A DNA stretch of 64,000 nt from Verrucomicrobiota bacterium (GTDB lineage Bacteria; Verrucomicrobiota; Verrucomicrobiia; Chthoniobacterales; UBA10450): contig QHNH01000012.1 of assembly GCA_003218375.1 (NCBI GenBank), forward strand, positions 124,001 to 188,000, in the 5' to 3' direction. The translations under genes were made by a program, and so were the position numbers. Below are positions 15,594-24,849 of this stretch, in pieces. Below the pieces are notes generated by a model that did not search any database, was not told the origin of the DNA, and saw only the letters and a program-made list of their open reading frames with translations. The stretch's first letter is position 1. The number at the start of each line of letters is the position of its first letter.

Positions 15594-17690
15594 CTATCTT
15601 GGGGGTCCTAGAAGAGACCTCCGCACTTCGTCCATGCCTTCGCCGTTCTTGATGTTGCCTTCGTTCTTGTAGAGTTGCGAGGTCATCGTCTTTGCAGCCT
15701 CGCGCGAAAGCATCCAGCCCAACGGCAAAGGCACGTCCATGTCGAGAAGGCCGAAATAGACAATGTCTTTTGTGTCTGAAGGCAGGCGGTCCGGCTCGTC
15801 AGCCTTAAAGGGACGTTGCTCGCGGCGAATCGCCTTCTGGGCATAGACGCCGCGCGCGTCGCGAGTGTTGAGCAACGCATACACCGGCGCCATCACATCG
15901 CCGAGGAACGCTCCGCGATCGGTCACTGGCTCCGTTCGACCGGGCGCGTTCGACTCAGGGCCGGGCTTGGCAGGAGCGATCGAGAGCGATGGCTTGCGCG
16001 GATCGTTACTGATCATGATGACTTTCACATCGACGTTGCGAATGCCCTCGTGGTCACACCAATCGTCGATGCGCTGGACGATCTCCAAGGCCGTGATGGC
16101 GCCGGAGTTTTCGAAATAACCGCCGTCCACGACGTGGGTGCCGCCACGGAAACGGCCGGCCGGACTTACGTAGGTGAACCGGGCGCTCATGTCGGCGGCG
16201 GTGCTGAGCGGAATGTTGCAGGTCGCCTTCGTTGCGGGAAGCTTGCCGGAGGCGAGGGTGTCGGCAGCGTCTTCGGCATCGAGGAACACGTTAGTCAGGC
16301 GCAGGTTGGTCGTAATGATGCGGTGGCCTTTCTCGACGGAAGTGCCGTTAAGAAAAAGCGCCGGCATCCATTCCCGCACGCCGGGTTTCCAAAGCTCGAC
16401 GAACGAGCCGGCTAGCCGGTTGTTTCCCATGACTTGTTCCCATCCTCGCTCCCAGCCCAGCTCGAGCGCGCGGCCGCGATCGAAGTAAGCGACCGGAAAG
16501 GGGAGAAAGCGCTGGATGAAATCGGGGTAGAGCATCGAGCCGAGGGCAGGAGAAAGGAAGTCCTGGCCGAGGATCGCGTCCGCCTTTTCCCTAAGCTTGC
16601 CATTCGCTGTGGGCTCGGCCAGCAACGCATTGAAAACGACGGCGCCCAGGCTGCCGCCCGATACTCCGCTGATGGCGAAGAGATGCGAAGCAAAACCCGG
16701 ATTCTTGTCTTGCAACTCGCCGAGCACCGTCGCTGTCCAGTACGCGGCGCGAATTCCGCCACCCTCGGTCGCGACAACATAAAGCGGATGGACGACTCCG
16801 GCGCCGTCATTCTTCTCGGCGAAGTCGTACCATTGTCTAAATGATTTGATAACGTCGGGACGATCGCCGTCCTCGCGCGCAACGGTCCGGATGATATGGT
16901 TGTCGTTCAACGGGCTTACGAGGCACGCTTCCACGACCAGGACTGTAATCACTGGGAATTGCCAGCGGCCGCTCAGGTAAACGAGAAAGCTTCCCACGCT
17001 GACCCAGCAGGCAGCCGCGAGAAACAGGATCGTGCCCATCCCGAGCCATTGCGGAATAGTCACTGGATTGATGGCGAAAACGATGAAGAGAATCAACGAC
17101 GCCAGTAACATGATGATGACGGCTCTGATCGTCGCCGGTCCCAGATCTCTGATGCGTTTGACATGCTGTGCGGACCCGACCCATCGGCGGCGCAAAATGA
17201 GGAGCACATAAAATACGATCGCCAGAACGACGCAAAGTCCGGCGAGGAGGTGCATCAAGAACTTCGCCGGCGAGCTGCTGGCGTACGGCGCAGCCGCGAC
17301 GATGAAACCCCAGCCCACGATCAACATGGGTGCGATGCCGAGCAGCCGAGGGACATGCGTCTCGGCCCATTTCGAATAGGAACCGCCGCGCGCCGCATTC
17401 GGAAAATCGACGTAAAGAAGGACGCGCGCCGCGTACCAACTGCAAGTCGCCCAGATCACAAGGGTGGCGAAAAATCCGCAGACGCGTGGCCCGTAGGAAT
17501 ACCCGAGGGTCATGCCTTCACCTACGGTGCGCAGGATCTCAGTGCCTTGCGCGACAGAAAGGAAAACCAGACAGGTCAGGAGTGCGACGATGAAACTGAA
17601 GCGGCACGGCTTCAGTTCGCGGTAAAGGTCGCGAATAATCCACCAGAGGCGTTGCAGCCAGGTGCCGGAGTGAGTGTCGGAATTATTCAT
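15594..17690 (-). CDS. Polytopic membrane protein with C-terminal patatin-like phospholipase (copy B)
   Basis: A 698-residue protein. About seven membrane helices occupy residues 30-260, then a patatin-like lipase domain (about 295-690). Catalytic elements are complete: oxyanion loop EGGGIRAAYW (about 309-318), nucleophile GVSGGS with Ser344, and catalytic Asp522 in HVVDGGYFENSG. Patatins hydrolyse acyl esters of membrane lipids, and several bacterial defence systems use them as membrane-attacking effectors. Here the enzyme is built into the membrane. The TIR gene follows by 15 bp. The start MNNSDTHSG was preferred over an upstream in-frame ATG at 17987 because that extension is not protein-like and overlaps the divergent gene's promoter region. 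Confidence 0.88.
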   Translation of the reverse strand: MNNSDTHSGTWLQRLWWIIRDLYRELKPCRFSFIVALLTCLVFLSVAQGTEILRTVGEGMTLGYSYGPRVCGFFATLVIWATCSWYAARVLLYVDFPNAARGGSYSKWAETHVPRLLGIAPMLIVGWGFIVAAAPYASSSPAKFLMHLLAGLCVVLAIVFYVLLILRRRWVGSAQHVKRIRDLGPATIRAVIIMLLASLILFIVFAINPVTIPQWLGMGTILFLAAACWVSVGSFLVYLSGRWQFPVITVLVVEACLVSPLNDNHIIRTVAREDGDRPDVIKSFRQWYDFAEKNDGAGVVHPLYVVATEGGGIRAAYWTATVLGELQDKNPGFASHLFAISGVSGGSLGAVVFNALLAEPTANGKLREKADAILGQDFLSPALGSMLYPDFIQRFLPFPVAYFDRGRALELGWERGWEQVMGNNRLAGSFVELWKPGVREWMPALFLNGTSVEKGHRIITTNLRLTNVFLDAEDAADTLASGKLPATKATCNIPLSTAADMSARFTYVSPAGRFRGGTHVVDGGYFENSGAITALEIVQRIDDWCDHEGIRNVDVKVIMISNDPRKPSLSIAPAKPGPESNAPGRTEPVTDRGAFLGDVMAPVYALLNTRDARGVYAQKAIRREQRPFKADEPDRLPSDTKDIVYFGLLDMDVPLPLGWMLSREAAKTMTSQLYKNEGNIKNGEGMDEVRRSLLGPPR

Positions 17691-17822
17691 AGGGACAGGG
17701 TAGGGTTGGATGGTGTTGGGAGACGGGAGGATTCCGGTGGCGGACTGGCTGAGCCTGCACAGTTTGGAATCGGTTTGTAAAGAGCATTGTTGCGGGAGCG
17801 ACGCCGAGGTAGATTCCGATTC

Positions 17823-18488
17823 ATGCGGGACCTGCCGGCCATTACCGAGATTGAACGTCTCCCTTCTCCCGCTCCCACCCCGCAAGCGCTCACTTGGCAC
17901 CGGGGCGAACTCTGGTTTGGTTCGCGTGATCTCCAGCGCGTCTATCGAATGGACCGCAAAAACTGGAAGGTAGCCGAGGAGAGGCAAGCGCCGGGGACGC
18001 CGTGGGCCGCGGTGTCCACCAGTGATTCCCTTTGGTTCACCCTGGGCGAAGGCGACGAGGACGATCGCTATTTGCGGCGATACATTGCCGGGAAAGGATT
18101 TTCCGAGTCGGACCGGATCGCGTGCCCGGAGTTTACGGGATCTTACCTAAGCTATGACGGCAAGCACCTCTACCTCAGCCAATGGTATAAACATAGGATC
18201 CTGAAGCTCGATGCCGCGGGAAATATTTTACTCGAGATCGCGGTTGGAGCCGAGATCAGCGGCCACGTGTTTGTCGATGGGGTGATCTACGTCTTGCGAG
18301 GGACGGAGCAAAACGGAGGCGACTGGCGTCTGGCCCGTCTCGATCCGCGGGAAGCGGCGCCTGCTATCGAAGAGCTCGCGCGAGTGCCCTTTCAATGCCG
18401 GTCGCTCGCGTTCGATGGCGAACGGTTGTGGTCGAACCATCGCGACGCGGATCGGATTGTCTGTTTTGCGATTCCGAAGGAGCACTAG
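17823..18488 (+). CDS. Beta-propeller-like protein of unknown function
   Basis: A 221-residue protein with repeated short beta-blade-like segments (ALTWHRGELWFGSRDLQRVY, HLYLSQWYKHRILKLDAAGN, SLAFDGERLWSNHRDADRI). The pattern of W/Y-G, D-x-x-G-N turns resembles NHL, SMP-30 or glutamine cyclotransferase-like propellers, but is too short to assign. No signal peptide is seen. It ends 3 bp before the DHFR-like gene, with which it is probably co-transcribed. It is divergent from the TM-patatin gene. Confidence 0.65.
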   Translation: MRDLPAITEIERLPSPAPTPQALTWHRGELWFGSRDLQRVYRMDRKNWKVAEERQAPGTPWAAVSTSDSLWFTLGEGDEDDRYLRRYIAGKGFSESDRIACPEFTGSYLSYDGKHLYLSQWYKHRILKLDAAGNILLEIAVGAEISGHVFVDGVIYVLRGTEQNGGDWRLARLDPREAAPAIEELARVPFQCRSLAFDGERLWSNHRDADRIVCFAIPKEH

Positions 18489-18491
18489 GAC

Positions 18492-19046
18492 ATGCGGAAA
18501 GTAACCTTCGGCGGCGCACCCAGCCTGGATGGCTACTTCGCGCGGAAAGACGACGCGGTGGATTGGCTCATGTGGTCGAAAGAAGCGGCCACGATTATGA
18601 GCGACTACTGGAAGACGATCGATACCATCGTAATGGGTCGCAAGACTTACGAGGCCGGGCTCAAAATGAGCAAGGGAAAGGACAATCTTTACTCGGGGAT
18701 GAAGACCTATGTGTTTTCTCGGACCCTCAAACCGCACAAACAAGGTAATCTTGAGGTCGTTTCCGGTGATGCCGTCCAGTTCATGAAGCGATTGAAAAAA
18801 GCGGACGGCAAGGACATTTGCGTCATGGGAGGAGGCGACCTGGCGCGCTCCCTGTTCGACGCGGGACTTATCGATGAGATTGGGTTCAACATTCATCCCG
18901 TGTTACTCGGCTCGGGGATCCCGCTCTTTCACGAGATGAAACGGCAAATCAACCTTGAGTTACTCGAATGTAAACGTTTCCAGAACGGCTGCGTTTACGT
19001 TTCCTATCGCGTGAAGCCGACCAAGGTTCGGCGCAGCAGAAAATAG
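18492..19046 (+). CDS. Dihydrofolate reductase family protein (RibD C-terminal type)
   Basis: A 184-residue NAD(P)H-dependent reductase-like protein. It has the pattern of the bacterial DHFR-like RibD_C group: SLDGYFARKDDAVDWLMW near the N-terminus, TIVMGRKTYE (about 51-60), and ICVMGGGDLARSLFDAGLID (about 111-130) with the nucleotide-binding Gly cluster. The protein is not a folA-type essential DHFR; this branch has many unassigned reductases. The gene converges with the PH-domain gene. Confidence 0.88.
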   Translation: MRKVTFGGAPSLDGYFARKDDAVDWLMWSKEAATIMSDYWKTIDTIVMGRKTYEAGLKMSKGKDNLYSGMKTYVFSRTLKPHKQGNLEVVSGDAVQFMKRLKKADGKDICVMGGGDLARSLFDAGLIDEIGFNIHPVLLGSGIPLFHEMKRQINLELLECKRFQNGCVYVSYRVKPTKVRRSRK

Positions 19047-19066
19047 CAAGAACTGGCGCCGCCGGG

Positions 19067-19774
19067 TTAGCGTCCTTCGGAGCTGCTTTGGACTAGTTGA
19101 ATGACATCGCGAAAAAGCAAAGGCGCGGCAATCGTCGCGAAAGATTCGGACGAGCCGCCTGTGCCGCGGATCTCGACGGTCCCGTAATTCAAGAGCCGGC
19201 CGAGCACGCTCTGGAACACGGCGACCGATTCGATCTTCGAGATAAACATTTCGAAGGTGTGGCGCTGGATGAAACCAACTTTGATGATGACGCGCCGGTC
19301 GGTGATGACCAGCTCGCTCGTCTTCACCGTCACCGCCGCGGAGAGCAAGATCCCGGCGGGGATGACGAGAAGCAGCCACGCCCAATAAAAGTCGCGCCAG
19401 GCAGCGAACATCGCCATCGGCACGATAACGATGAGCGAAAGGACGGCGCCGATGACTGAGCCGCTCAGCGCCATCCAATGGATCGTTGTCTGGTGCAGCG
19501 GACGTTCGTCTGGCTGCAAGGTAGCGGCGGTGTAAGAGCCAAGGTCTTGGACCGGCAACGCCGGCCTGGTCAGGAAAGGCTGCGCTTCGCTCGGAGGCGG
19601 CTGGTGATAGCTCGTCGCAAATTGCGGGAAGGCGGAGAGCGGCGCCCATTCCGTCGCGCCTTCACCGAGGCCCGGGTCCGAAAGCGCGAACGTGCCGGCA
19701 ACAAGGCGGCTTCTCACCTCGGCCTCGGAATAGGGTCCAAGGTCGCGGCCGTCGCGGCGAATCATAAACTCCAT
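19067..19774 (-). CDS. GYF-like / bacterial PH domain membrane protein
   Basis: A 235-residue protein. The N-terminus (MIRRDGRDLGPYSEAEVRSR, then WAPLSAFPQF) matches the GYF_2 domain found at the start of many bacterial membrane proteins. Two membrane helices (about 105-150) are followed by a bacterial PH (YdbS-like) domain containing VIKVGFIQRHTFEMFISKIE and a core near RVIIK. PH proteins of this class are membrane-anchored with unknown ligands. The ATG at 19774 was retained since the GYF fold starts at residue 4. It is divergent from the FAD oxidase gene. Confidence 0.82.
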   Translation of the reverse strand: MEFMIRRDGRDLGPYSEAEVRSRLVAGTFALSDPGLGEGATEWAPLSAFPQFATSYHQPPPSEAQPFLTRPALPVQDLGSYTAATLQPDERPLHQTTIHWMALSGSVIGAVLSLIVIVPMAMFAAWRDFYWAWLLLVIPAGILLSAAVTVKTSELVITDRRVIIKVGFIQRHTFEMFISKIESVAVFQSVLGRLLNYGTVEIRGTGGSSESFATIAAPLLFRDVIQLVQSSSEGR

Positions 19775-19899
19775 GGCGCCCTTTCAGATAATCTCGCCAT
19801 CCCCGATGTAAAGCGATTGCCTGCGGCCACGAGATGCTTGACGCGACCCGGGCGCTCGCTCTTGTGCAGCGGCATGTTACTTCTAAGGCTGAGGCCCGG

Positions 19900-21048
19900 A
19901 TGACCTACGATGTAGCAATAGCCGGCCTCGGCGGAATAGGCAGCGCGATCGCGGCCCAATGTGCGGCGCGCGGAGCGTCGGTGATCGCGGTCGAGCAATT
20001 CGGGCCGGCGCACGATCTCGGTTCGTCCCACGGCAAATGCCGGATGATCCGGAAAGCTTACTTCGAAGATGCAGCCTACGTGCCGCTCGTTCTACGCAGC
20101 TATGAATTGTGGCGCGCCCTCGAACGCGAAACGGGCGAGCAATTGTTGCGCACCACCGGCGTGCTGTCGGTAGGCGAGGAGGGGAGCGATATCATTTCGG
20201 GAACGAAACGGGCCGCGGCGGAGCACGATCTTCCCATGCAAGCATGGAGCCGGGAGCGAGTGCGGGAGTGCTATCCAACTCTGATGTTGTTGGAAAACGA
20301 AGTGGCCCTGTTCGAGCCGGATGGCGGCGTCCTGAATCCCGAGGGCGCGGTGCGCGCGCATTTGAAGGCGGCGCAGACAGCCGGAGCGGAGCTGCGCTTT
20401 GAGACAACCATGCAAAGCTGGGAAGCGAACGATCATGCGGTCCAGCTTCACCTGGCGGACGGCACGCGGCTTTCAGCCAAGGCGCTTGTTCTCTCGTTAG
20501 GCCCATGGTTCAAGGAAACGCTCGAAGCGCTTGGCGTTTCCCTGCGCGTGCAACGAAACGTGCAGGCGTGGTTTTCCCCCAGCACGAATCTTTACGCCGC
20601 TGATCGCTTCCCGGCGTTTCTTCTGGGTCGGGCCGGATTGCCCGCGCCGCTTTATGGGTTCCCCGATTTCGGCGATGGGCTCAAGGTCGCCTTTCATGGA
20701 CTCGGCCAGATAACTACGGCGGACGCGATCGATCGCGAGGTGGACATCGCCCGCGATGTAACGCCGATCGCGCAAGTCCTCGAGGCATGGATGCCCGGCG
20801 CCGCGACTACTTTTCGCGAAGCGACGCCGTGCATGTACAGTCTCACGCCCGATGGCAACTTCGTGATCGACCGGCATCCCGCGCATTCGAATGTGGTCTT
20901 GTGCGGTGGCTTTTCAGGACACGGTTTCAAGTTCGCACCCGTCATCGGAGAAATCGCGGCGGACCTGGCGTTGGATGGTGGATCGCGTCATCGGATCGAT
21001 TTTCTTTCCCTGGAAAGGTTCCGTGGGCCGCAGGGGCCGAATGGTTGA
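19900..21048 (+). CDS. FAD-dependent oxidase, N-methyl-tryptophan oxidase / sarcosine oxidase (MSOX) family
   Basis: A 382-residue flavoenzyme. The N-terminal FAD-binding Rossmann motif GLGGIGSAIAAQCAARGASV (about 9-28) is followed by GSSHGKCRMIRKAYFED (about 45-61), the hallmark of monomeric sarcosine oxidase and N-methyl-L-tryptophan oxidase. CGGFSGHGFKFAPVIGE (about 345-361) near the C-terminus carries the second FAD contact. These enzymes oxidise N-methyl amino acids to aldehyde plus hydrogen peroxide. The substrate cannot be chosen from sequence. Start at 19900, where the Rossmann fold begins 7 residues later; an upstream in-frame ATG at 19834 adds an unlikely tail. Confidence 0.9.
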   Translation: MTYDVAIAGLGGIGSAIAAQCAARGASVIAVEQFGPAHDLGSSHGKCRMIRKAYFEDAAYVPLVLRSYELWRALERETGEQLLRTTGVLSVGEEGSDIISGTKRAAAEHDLPMQAWSRERVRECYPTLMLLENEVALFEPDGGVLNPEGAVRAHLKAAQTAGAELRFETTMQSWEANDHAVQLHLADGTRLSAKALVLSLGPWFKETLEALGVSLRVQRNVQAWFSPSTNLYAADRFPAFLLGRAGLPAPLYGFPDFGDGLKVAFHGLGQITTADAIDREVDIARDVTPIAQVLEAWMPGAATTFREATPCMYSLTPDGNFVIDRHPAHSNVVLCGGFSGHGFKFAPVIGEIAADLALDGGSRHRIDFLSLERFRGPQGPNG

Positions 21049-21085
21049 ACCCATGCGGACCCTGCATGAAACTATTCCGCAACGG

Positions 21086-21553
21086 ATGAGTACGGTGAAA
21101 AACAGAATCCTCATTGGCCTGACAATAGCCGCGCTCTGCTTGCCCGTGAATCCGGTCCTGGCGGGTTCGCTGGGCGATTTCTTCAAGGCGCTCGGAAACT
21201 CAATTGCTCATCCGGGACAGAATCGAAAGCCGAAGCCGCCGCCGCAAAGCAAGCGGCCGAAGACGAAAGGATCGGAACAAAACGCGGCGGATTACCCTCC
21301 TTCGTCTACTGCGCCGCCGCCGCCAACGCCTACTCCTACCGCCACGTTAAGCCAGCCCTCGGTTCGCCTCGCTTCCGCGCCGCCGCAAAAAAATTCAAAG
21401 CGTGATATTCCCTACGCCATCCCGGTCCCGAATAAGCCGGGATTTGTCACCAGCCCGTATGCACCGAAATCCGGCTACGTCGATGTCCGCGGTTTTCCCA
21501 GCGGCACCGAAGTCAAAGATCCGTATTCGGGAAAAATCTTTCTGACGCCGTAG
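21086..21553 (+). CDS. Small secreted Pro-rich protein of unknown function
   Basis: A 155-residue exported protein: signal peptide (about 1-26, ending VNPVLAGS), a Pro/Lys/Thr-rich middle (about 45-105), and a C-terminal module beginning RDIPYAIPVPNKPGFVTSPY and ending GYVDVRGFPSGTEVKDPYS with GKIFLTP. That C-terminal pattern reads as a short conserved tail rather than a known domain. An in-frame ATG at 21053 would add eleven residues. No function assigned. Confidence 0.7.
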   Translation: MSTVKNRILIGLTIAALCLPVNPVLAGSLGDFFKALGNSIAHPGQNRKPKPPPQSKRPKTKGSEQNAADYPPSSTAPPPPTPTPTATLSQPSVRLASAPPQKNSKRDIPYAIPVPNKPGFVTSPYAPKSGYVDVRGFPSGTEVKDPYSGKIFLTP

Positions 21554-21572
21554 GGTCAGAGGAGCAGACTCG

Positions 21573-22244
21573 CTAAGGGGCAATGGCGCGCACGGCAAAG
21601 TTATCGAAGCGCACATCCATGGGTTCGCTTTTTGGCTGGGTAGTCACCGCCAGGCCAACCAGGCCTCCTGAGAATGAGTTATCTGTCGTTTCCAGGACCT
21701 TCTCGCCGTTGACGTAGAAGGTAAGCTTGCCGCTAGAGCAATCGGCGCGCAGACGATTGGTCGAATTGCCGGGCTTGATCGCCTTCGAGCCGCGGCCGCT
21801 TGCGATCGCATCCCAGAAGGTCGGGCTGGTCCGCTTGAGGATGGCAAAGACACCATCGGCGCGGATCGCGAAGATGTAAGCTTTACTGGCGTTACTCTCA
21901 TTAGCTTCCGCCCGGCAAAGAATGCCGAAGACACCGTTCGCCGGGCCGGAGACAAGGCGCGCATCTACTTCCACGGAGACATTATCAAATTTCTGCCGGG
22001 GCAGAATCGAGTAGGTATTGAAATCAGGTTTAACGAGATGGATTCGATATTCTCCGTCGCTGTAACCAAACTCGGCGTAGTCGGTCTTGGCGACGGTCCA
22101 GCCGTTCGCGGGTTTCGAGAAATCGTCCTGGAACAGGATGGTTCCCGCAGCTCCCGAAGTTTGTGGGTGCACTTCCGTTTGTCCGTGGCTGGCGCGGAAC
22201 GGCACGAAGAGCGCGATAAGTAGGACTAACGAAGCTGGTCTCAT
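21573..22244 (-). CDS. Secreted concanavalin A-like (LamG/DUF1080-type) protein
   Basis: A 223-residue exported protein with a signal peptide (about 1-21) and one jelly-roll domain. ILFQDDFSKPANGWTVAK opens it, with NVSVEVDARLVSG, GILCRAEANES and GKLTFYVNGEKVLETTDNSF in the order expected for a concanavalin A-like beta sandwich used in carbohydrate or matrix binding. A clear Shine-Dalgarno (GGGAGA) precedes the chosen ATG at 22244; the frame upstream overlaps the next gene. It follows the AlgJ-like gene by 26 bp on the same strand. Confidence 0.8.
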   Translation of the reverse strand: MRPASLVLLIALFVPFRASHGQTEVHPQTSGAAGTILFQDDFSKPANGWTVAKTDYAEFGYSDGEYRIHLVKPDFNTYSILPRQKFDNVSVEVDARLVSGPANGVFGILCRAEANESNASKAYIFAIRADGVFAILKRTSPTFWDAIASGRGSKAIKPGNSTNRLRADCSSGKLTFYVNGEKVLETTDNSFSGGLVGLAVTTQPKSEPMDVRFDNFAVRAIAP

Positions 22245-22270
22245 AGCAGGATCTCCCTTTAGTCGAACAG

Positions 22271-23425
22271 TTACATGCCAAGAGCCGTTCGCAAATGCGG
22301 AACGAGACGTTTCGTGAATTCCACGGAGTCGCCGGCGGATAGATGGGACCATTCAGGGCAATTGAATCCCGACAGCTCGGGAAAATCTGAATAGTAAATT
22401 CCCGGCGCACCTGTGCTGTTGATCAGGGGATCCCAGGTCTTGGCGCGCGGCGATAAACGATCTTCCAGGTTCTTTAGCTCGCCGCTGTGCGGAAAACGAA
22501 CAAAGACAATCTTGCCGCCGCGGGCCCGAAGCTTGTTGACCGCGGCCACAGTGTCGCGAAATCGCGCTTCGACGGCCTTGCCCATCTGTTCCATGAAAAT
22601 TTCTCTCGGCACAAAGCTCGGTGGCGGCGGTGGAGTAAAGAGCGGCAGCCAGATTTGCCGGATTCTGGTCTGCAGCTCGCCGGGCTGCGCACAGTTTTCC
22701 GTCATGCGCATGCGGCGTTCATGGTCCACGGTTTGAAAATCGGGCGGGAAAGTCGGAGGCACCTGCGCATTCGGGCGATTCGGGATAGGCAATTTCGCGA
22801 GAAGCCTCTCCAAAGTAAGATCTTCTTGTTTAAGAAAGGCGATATGTTCTTCCAGGAACATGCCCAGGTGATGACTTGCGCGCTGGGCGACCGTCTGGGT
22901 GCGGTAACGCTTGAGAGCTTTCTCGGATGTCTCCAGGAGCGGGCCGCCGGGCATGAAGAACATCCCGGGGACGATGCTGCAAATCACGGTGCCATGAAAT
23001 TTGTCGTCGTTGATCAGGTCGGCGAGGACGGGATAGGCGCAGCTGCCGGCCAGCGCGATCTGGATCGGCCGTTTCCCGAGTCCTTTCTCCAACTCATCCA
23101 AGTCCAGGTCGAAGAGCGGCCGAGAGTCTCCTACTATAACTAGTGACTCCGGCTGAACCCGGCGGCGGACTTGCGTCCAAAGGTCTTCGGTGTCGTTCAG
23201 AGTAGGTGTGTAACCGACCGAGCGCACATGGAGTTCCCAGGCGAAGGTTGCGGCCCAGACAATCAAGACTGCGATCACCGTCATTCCGCGCCAGGGTAAG
23301 GCCGGGATCGGTCGCTCGAATTCAAGGGGTGGCCCGCCGTGCACACTTTCTGCCGGTGTCGGCTTCCGGAAGAACAAGCGCGGCAGCCGCAGGATGCGTT
23401 TAAAATTGGAAGTAGATGAAGGCAT
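22271..23425 (-). CDS. AlgJ/SGNH-like membrane-anchored protein paired with MBOAT
   Basis: A 384-residue protein with one N-terminal membrane helix (about 50-67) and a large extracytoplasmic domain. LVIVGDSRPLFDLDLDELEK (about 95-114) gives the GDS block expected of SGNH hydrolases, and HLSAGDSVEF near the C-terminus could provide the DxxH-like catalytic end. It overlaps the MBOAT gene by 26 bp. AlgI-type MBOAT acyltransferases usually have an SGNH partner of the AlgJ/X kind that moves the acyl group onto a secreted polysaccharide. Substrate polymer is unknown. Confidence 0.75.
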   Translation of the reverse strand: MPSSTSNFKRILRLPRLFFRKPTPAESVHGGPPLEFERPIPALPWRGMTVIAVLIVWAATFAWELHVRSVGYTPTLNDTEDLWTQVRRRVQPESLVIVGDSRPLFDLDLDELEKGLGKRPIQIALAGSCAYPVLADLINDDKFHGTVICSIVPGMFFMPGGPLLETSEKALKRYRTQTVAQRASHHLGMFLEEHIAFLKQEDLTLERLLAKLPIPNRPNAQVPPTFPPDFQTVDHERRMRMTENCAQPGELQTRIRQIWLPLFTPPPPPSFVPREIFMEQMGKAVEARFRDTVAAVNKLRARGGKIVFVRFPHSGELKNLEDRLSPRAKTWDPLINSTGAPGIYYSDFPELSGFNCPEWSHLSAGDSVEFTKRLVPHLRTALGM

Positions 23426-24821
23426 TGCTGCTTCCCTGAGTAAGAATGATGGCGCAGGCCATCAGGGCCCAGGCGCCGGTGACCGTCCAGCGCGGCAGGC
23501 GGGTGACGGCTGTTTCGATGTTGCTATCCCGGAGGAGTGTGTGCACCAGGAGCATGGAGAGAGTTACAATCGCCACCTGCAACATTTCGCGCGTGGAAAG
23601 GATGGCGTCACCGCTGGCGTGCCGGCCGAACATTCCGCTTAACATGCGCGAAGCTAAGGCGAAATCGGAGGCACGGAAAAAGACCCAGGCGATGCAAACC
23701 GCCGCGTAGGTGGCCACCCCGGCGAGAAAACGGATGCCGAAGTTATTCGCCCACGCCTTCTCTTCGAAGAAAATCCGAAGCACGCGCTCGATGACGAGGT
23801 AGGAGCCGTGGAGTAATCCCCACACGACAAAGGTCCAGGCAGCGCCATGCCAGAGGCCGCCGAGAAACATTACGATTACCAGGTTGAGCGCGACCCGGAA
23901 AGGGCGGACCTGGTTGCCACCGAGCGGAATGTAGAGGTAGTCGCGCAGGAACGTAGAAAGCGAGATGTGCCAGCGCCGCCAAAAATCGGAAAACCCGATG
24001 GCCGCGTAGGGGAAACGGAAATTATCCTTGAGATGAAACCCAAGACACAAGGCCGCGCCGATTGCGCAAATGGAATAGCCGGCAAAATCGAAGAAGATCT
24101 GACCGGCGAACGCGATGACGCCGAGCCAGCTATCGAGCGCAATTAAAGGTCCCGGATAAGTGAAGGTCCGGTCGGCTGCGCCGGAGAGCATCGTATCCGC
24201 GAGCACTATCTTCTCGAACAAGCCCAGAGTCATGAGAAGCACTCCCCAAAGGAACTGGCCCACACGCAAACCGGGCGCGCGAACCAGTTGAGGCAGAAAA
24301 TCTCCCGCGCGCACAATGGGTCCCGCGACGAGCTGGGGGAAGAAGGAAACCGCGAGGACGAAATCGCGGAGCGACTTTGTCGGCTGGAGGACACCGCGAT
24401 AAATGTCGAGCGTGTAAGAGAGCGAGTGAAAGGTGTAGAACGAAATGCCTACCGGCAGAAGGATGTCGAGATGTGGCGGCTGGTAAATGATGCCAAGGCG
24501 CGCCATGAACCACTGGAAGTTCTCCAGGAGAAAATTCCCATACTTGAAGAATCCGAGCATGCTCAAGTTCATGGCTACGCTGCCGACGAGCCACAGCTTC
24601 CGCGAACGCCGTCCCTGCGCCCGGGCGATGCGTGCCCCGAGCCAGTAGTCCATCGCCGTCGTCGAGAAAAGCAGCGCCGCGAACGGCGGATTCCAGGCCC
24701 CGTAGAAAATGTAGCTGGCGGTCACCAGCAGATTTTTCCGCGCGTTCCAGGAGCGAATGCTCCAGTAGAGCGTGACGACCACGGCGAAGAAAACGACGAA
24801 CGTGAGCGAATTGAACAGCAT
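23400..24821 (-). CDS. MBOAT family O-acyltransferase (AlgI-like)
   Basis: A 473-residue polytopic membrane protein. The AlgI/DltB-type core is clear: DFWRRWHISLSTFLRDYLYI (about 272-291), then PLGGNQ, and the catalytic region MFLGGLWHGAAWTFVVWGLL (about 310-329) whose His is the conserved active-site residue of MBOATs. The N-terminal VSFFPQLVAGPIVRAGDFLP is also typical. These enzymes take acyl groups across the membrane to acetylate exopolysaccharides. It is the first gene of an operon with the AlgJ-like protein (26-bp overlap). No polysaccharide biosynthesis genes are in the window. Confidence 0.93.
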   Translation of the reverse strand: MLFNSLTFVVFFAVVVTLYWSIRSWNARKNLLVTASYIFYGAWNPPFAALLFSTTAMDYWLGARIARAQGRRSRKLWLVGSVAMNLSMLGFFKYGNFLLENFQWFMARLGIIYQPPHLDILLPVGISFYTFHSLSYTLDIYRGVLQPTKSLRDFVLAVSFFPQLVAGPIVRAGDFLPQLVRAPGLRVGQFLWGVLLMTLGLFEKIVLADTMLSGAADRTFTYPGPLIALDSWLGVIAFAGQIFFDFAGYSICAIGAALCLGFHLKDNFRFPYAAIGFSDFWRRWHISLSTFLRDYLYIPLGGNQVRPFRVALNLVIVMFLGGLWHGAAWTFVVWGLLHGSYLVIERVLRIFFEEKAWANNFGIRFLAGVATYAAVCIAWVFFRASDFALASRMLSGMFGRHASGDAILSTREMLQVAIVTLSMLLVHTLLRDSNIETAVTRLPRWTVTGAWALMACAIILTQGSSNAFIYFQF

Positions 24822-24849
24822 GCGAAGGCGGCTTTCCTAGCGGCTTCAT

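Noticed and set aside
12216-17690. Complete CBASS system
   Set aside because: Patatin and TIR effectors are present but there is no CD-NTase, HORMA, TRIP13 or E1/E2 gene nearby.
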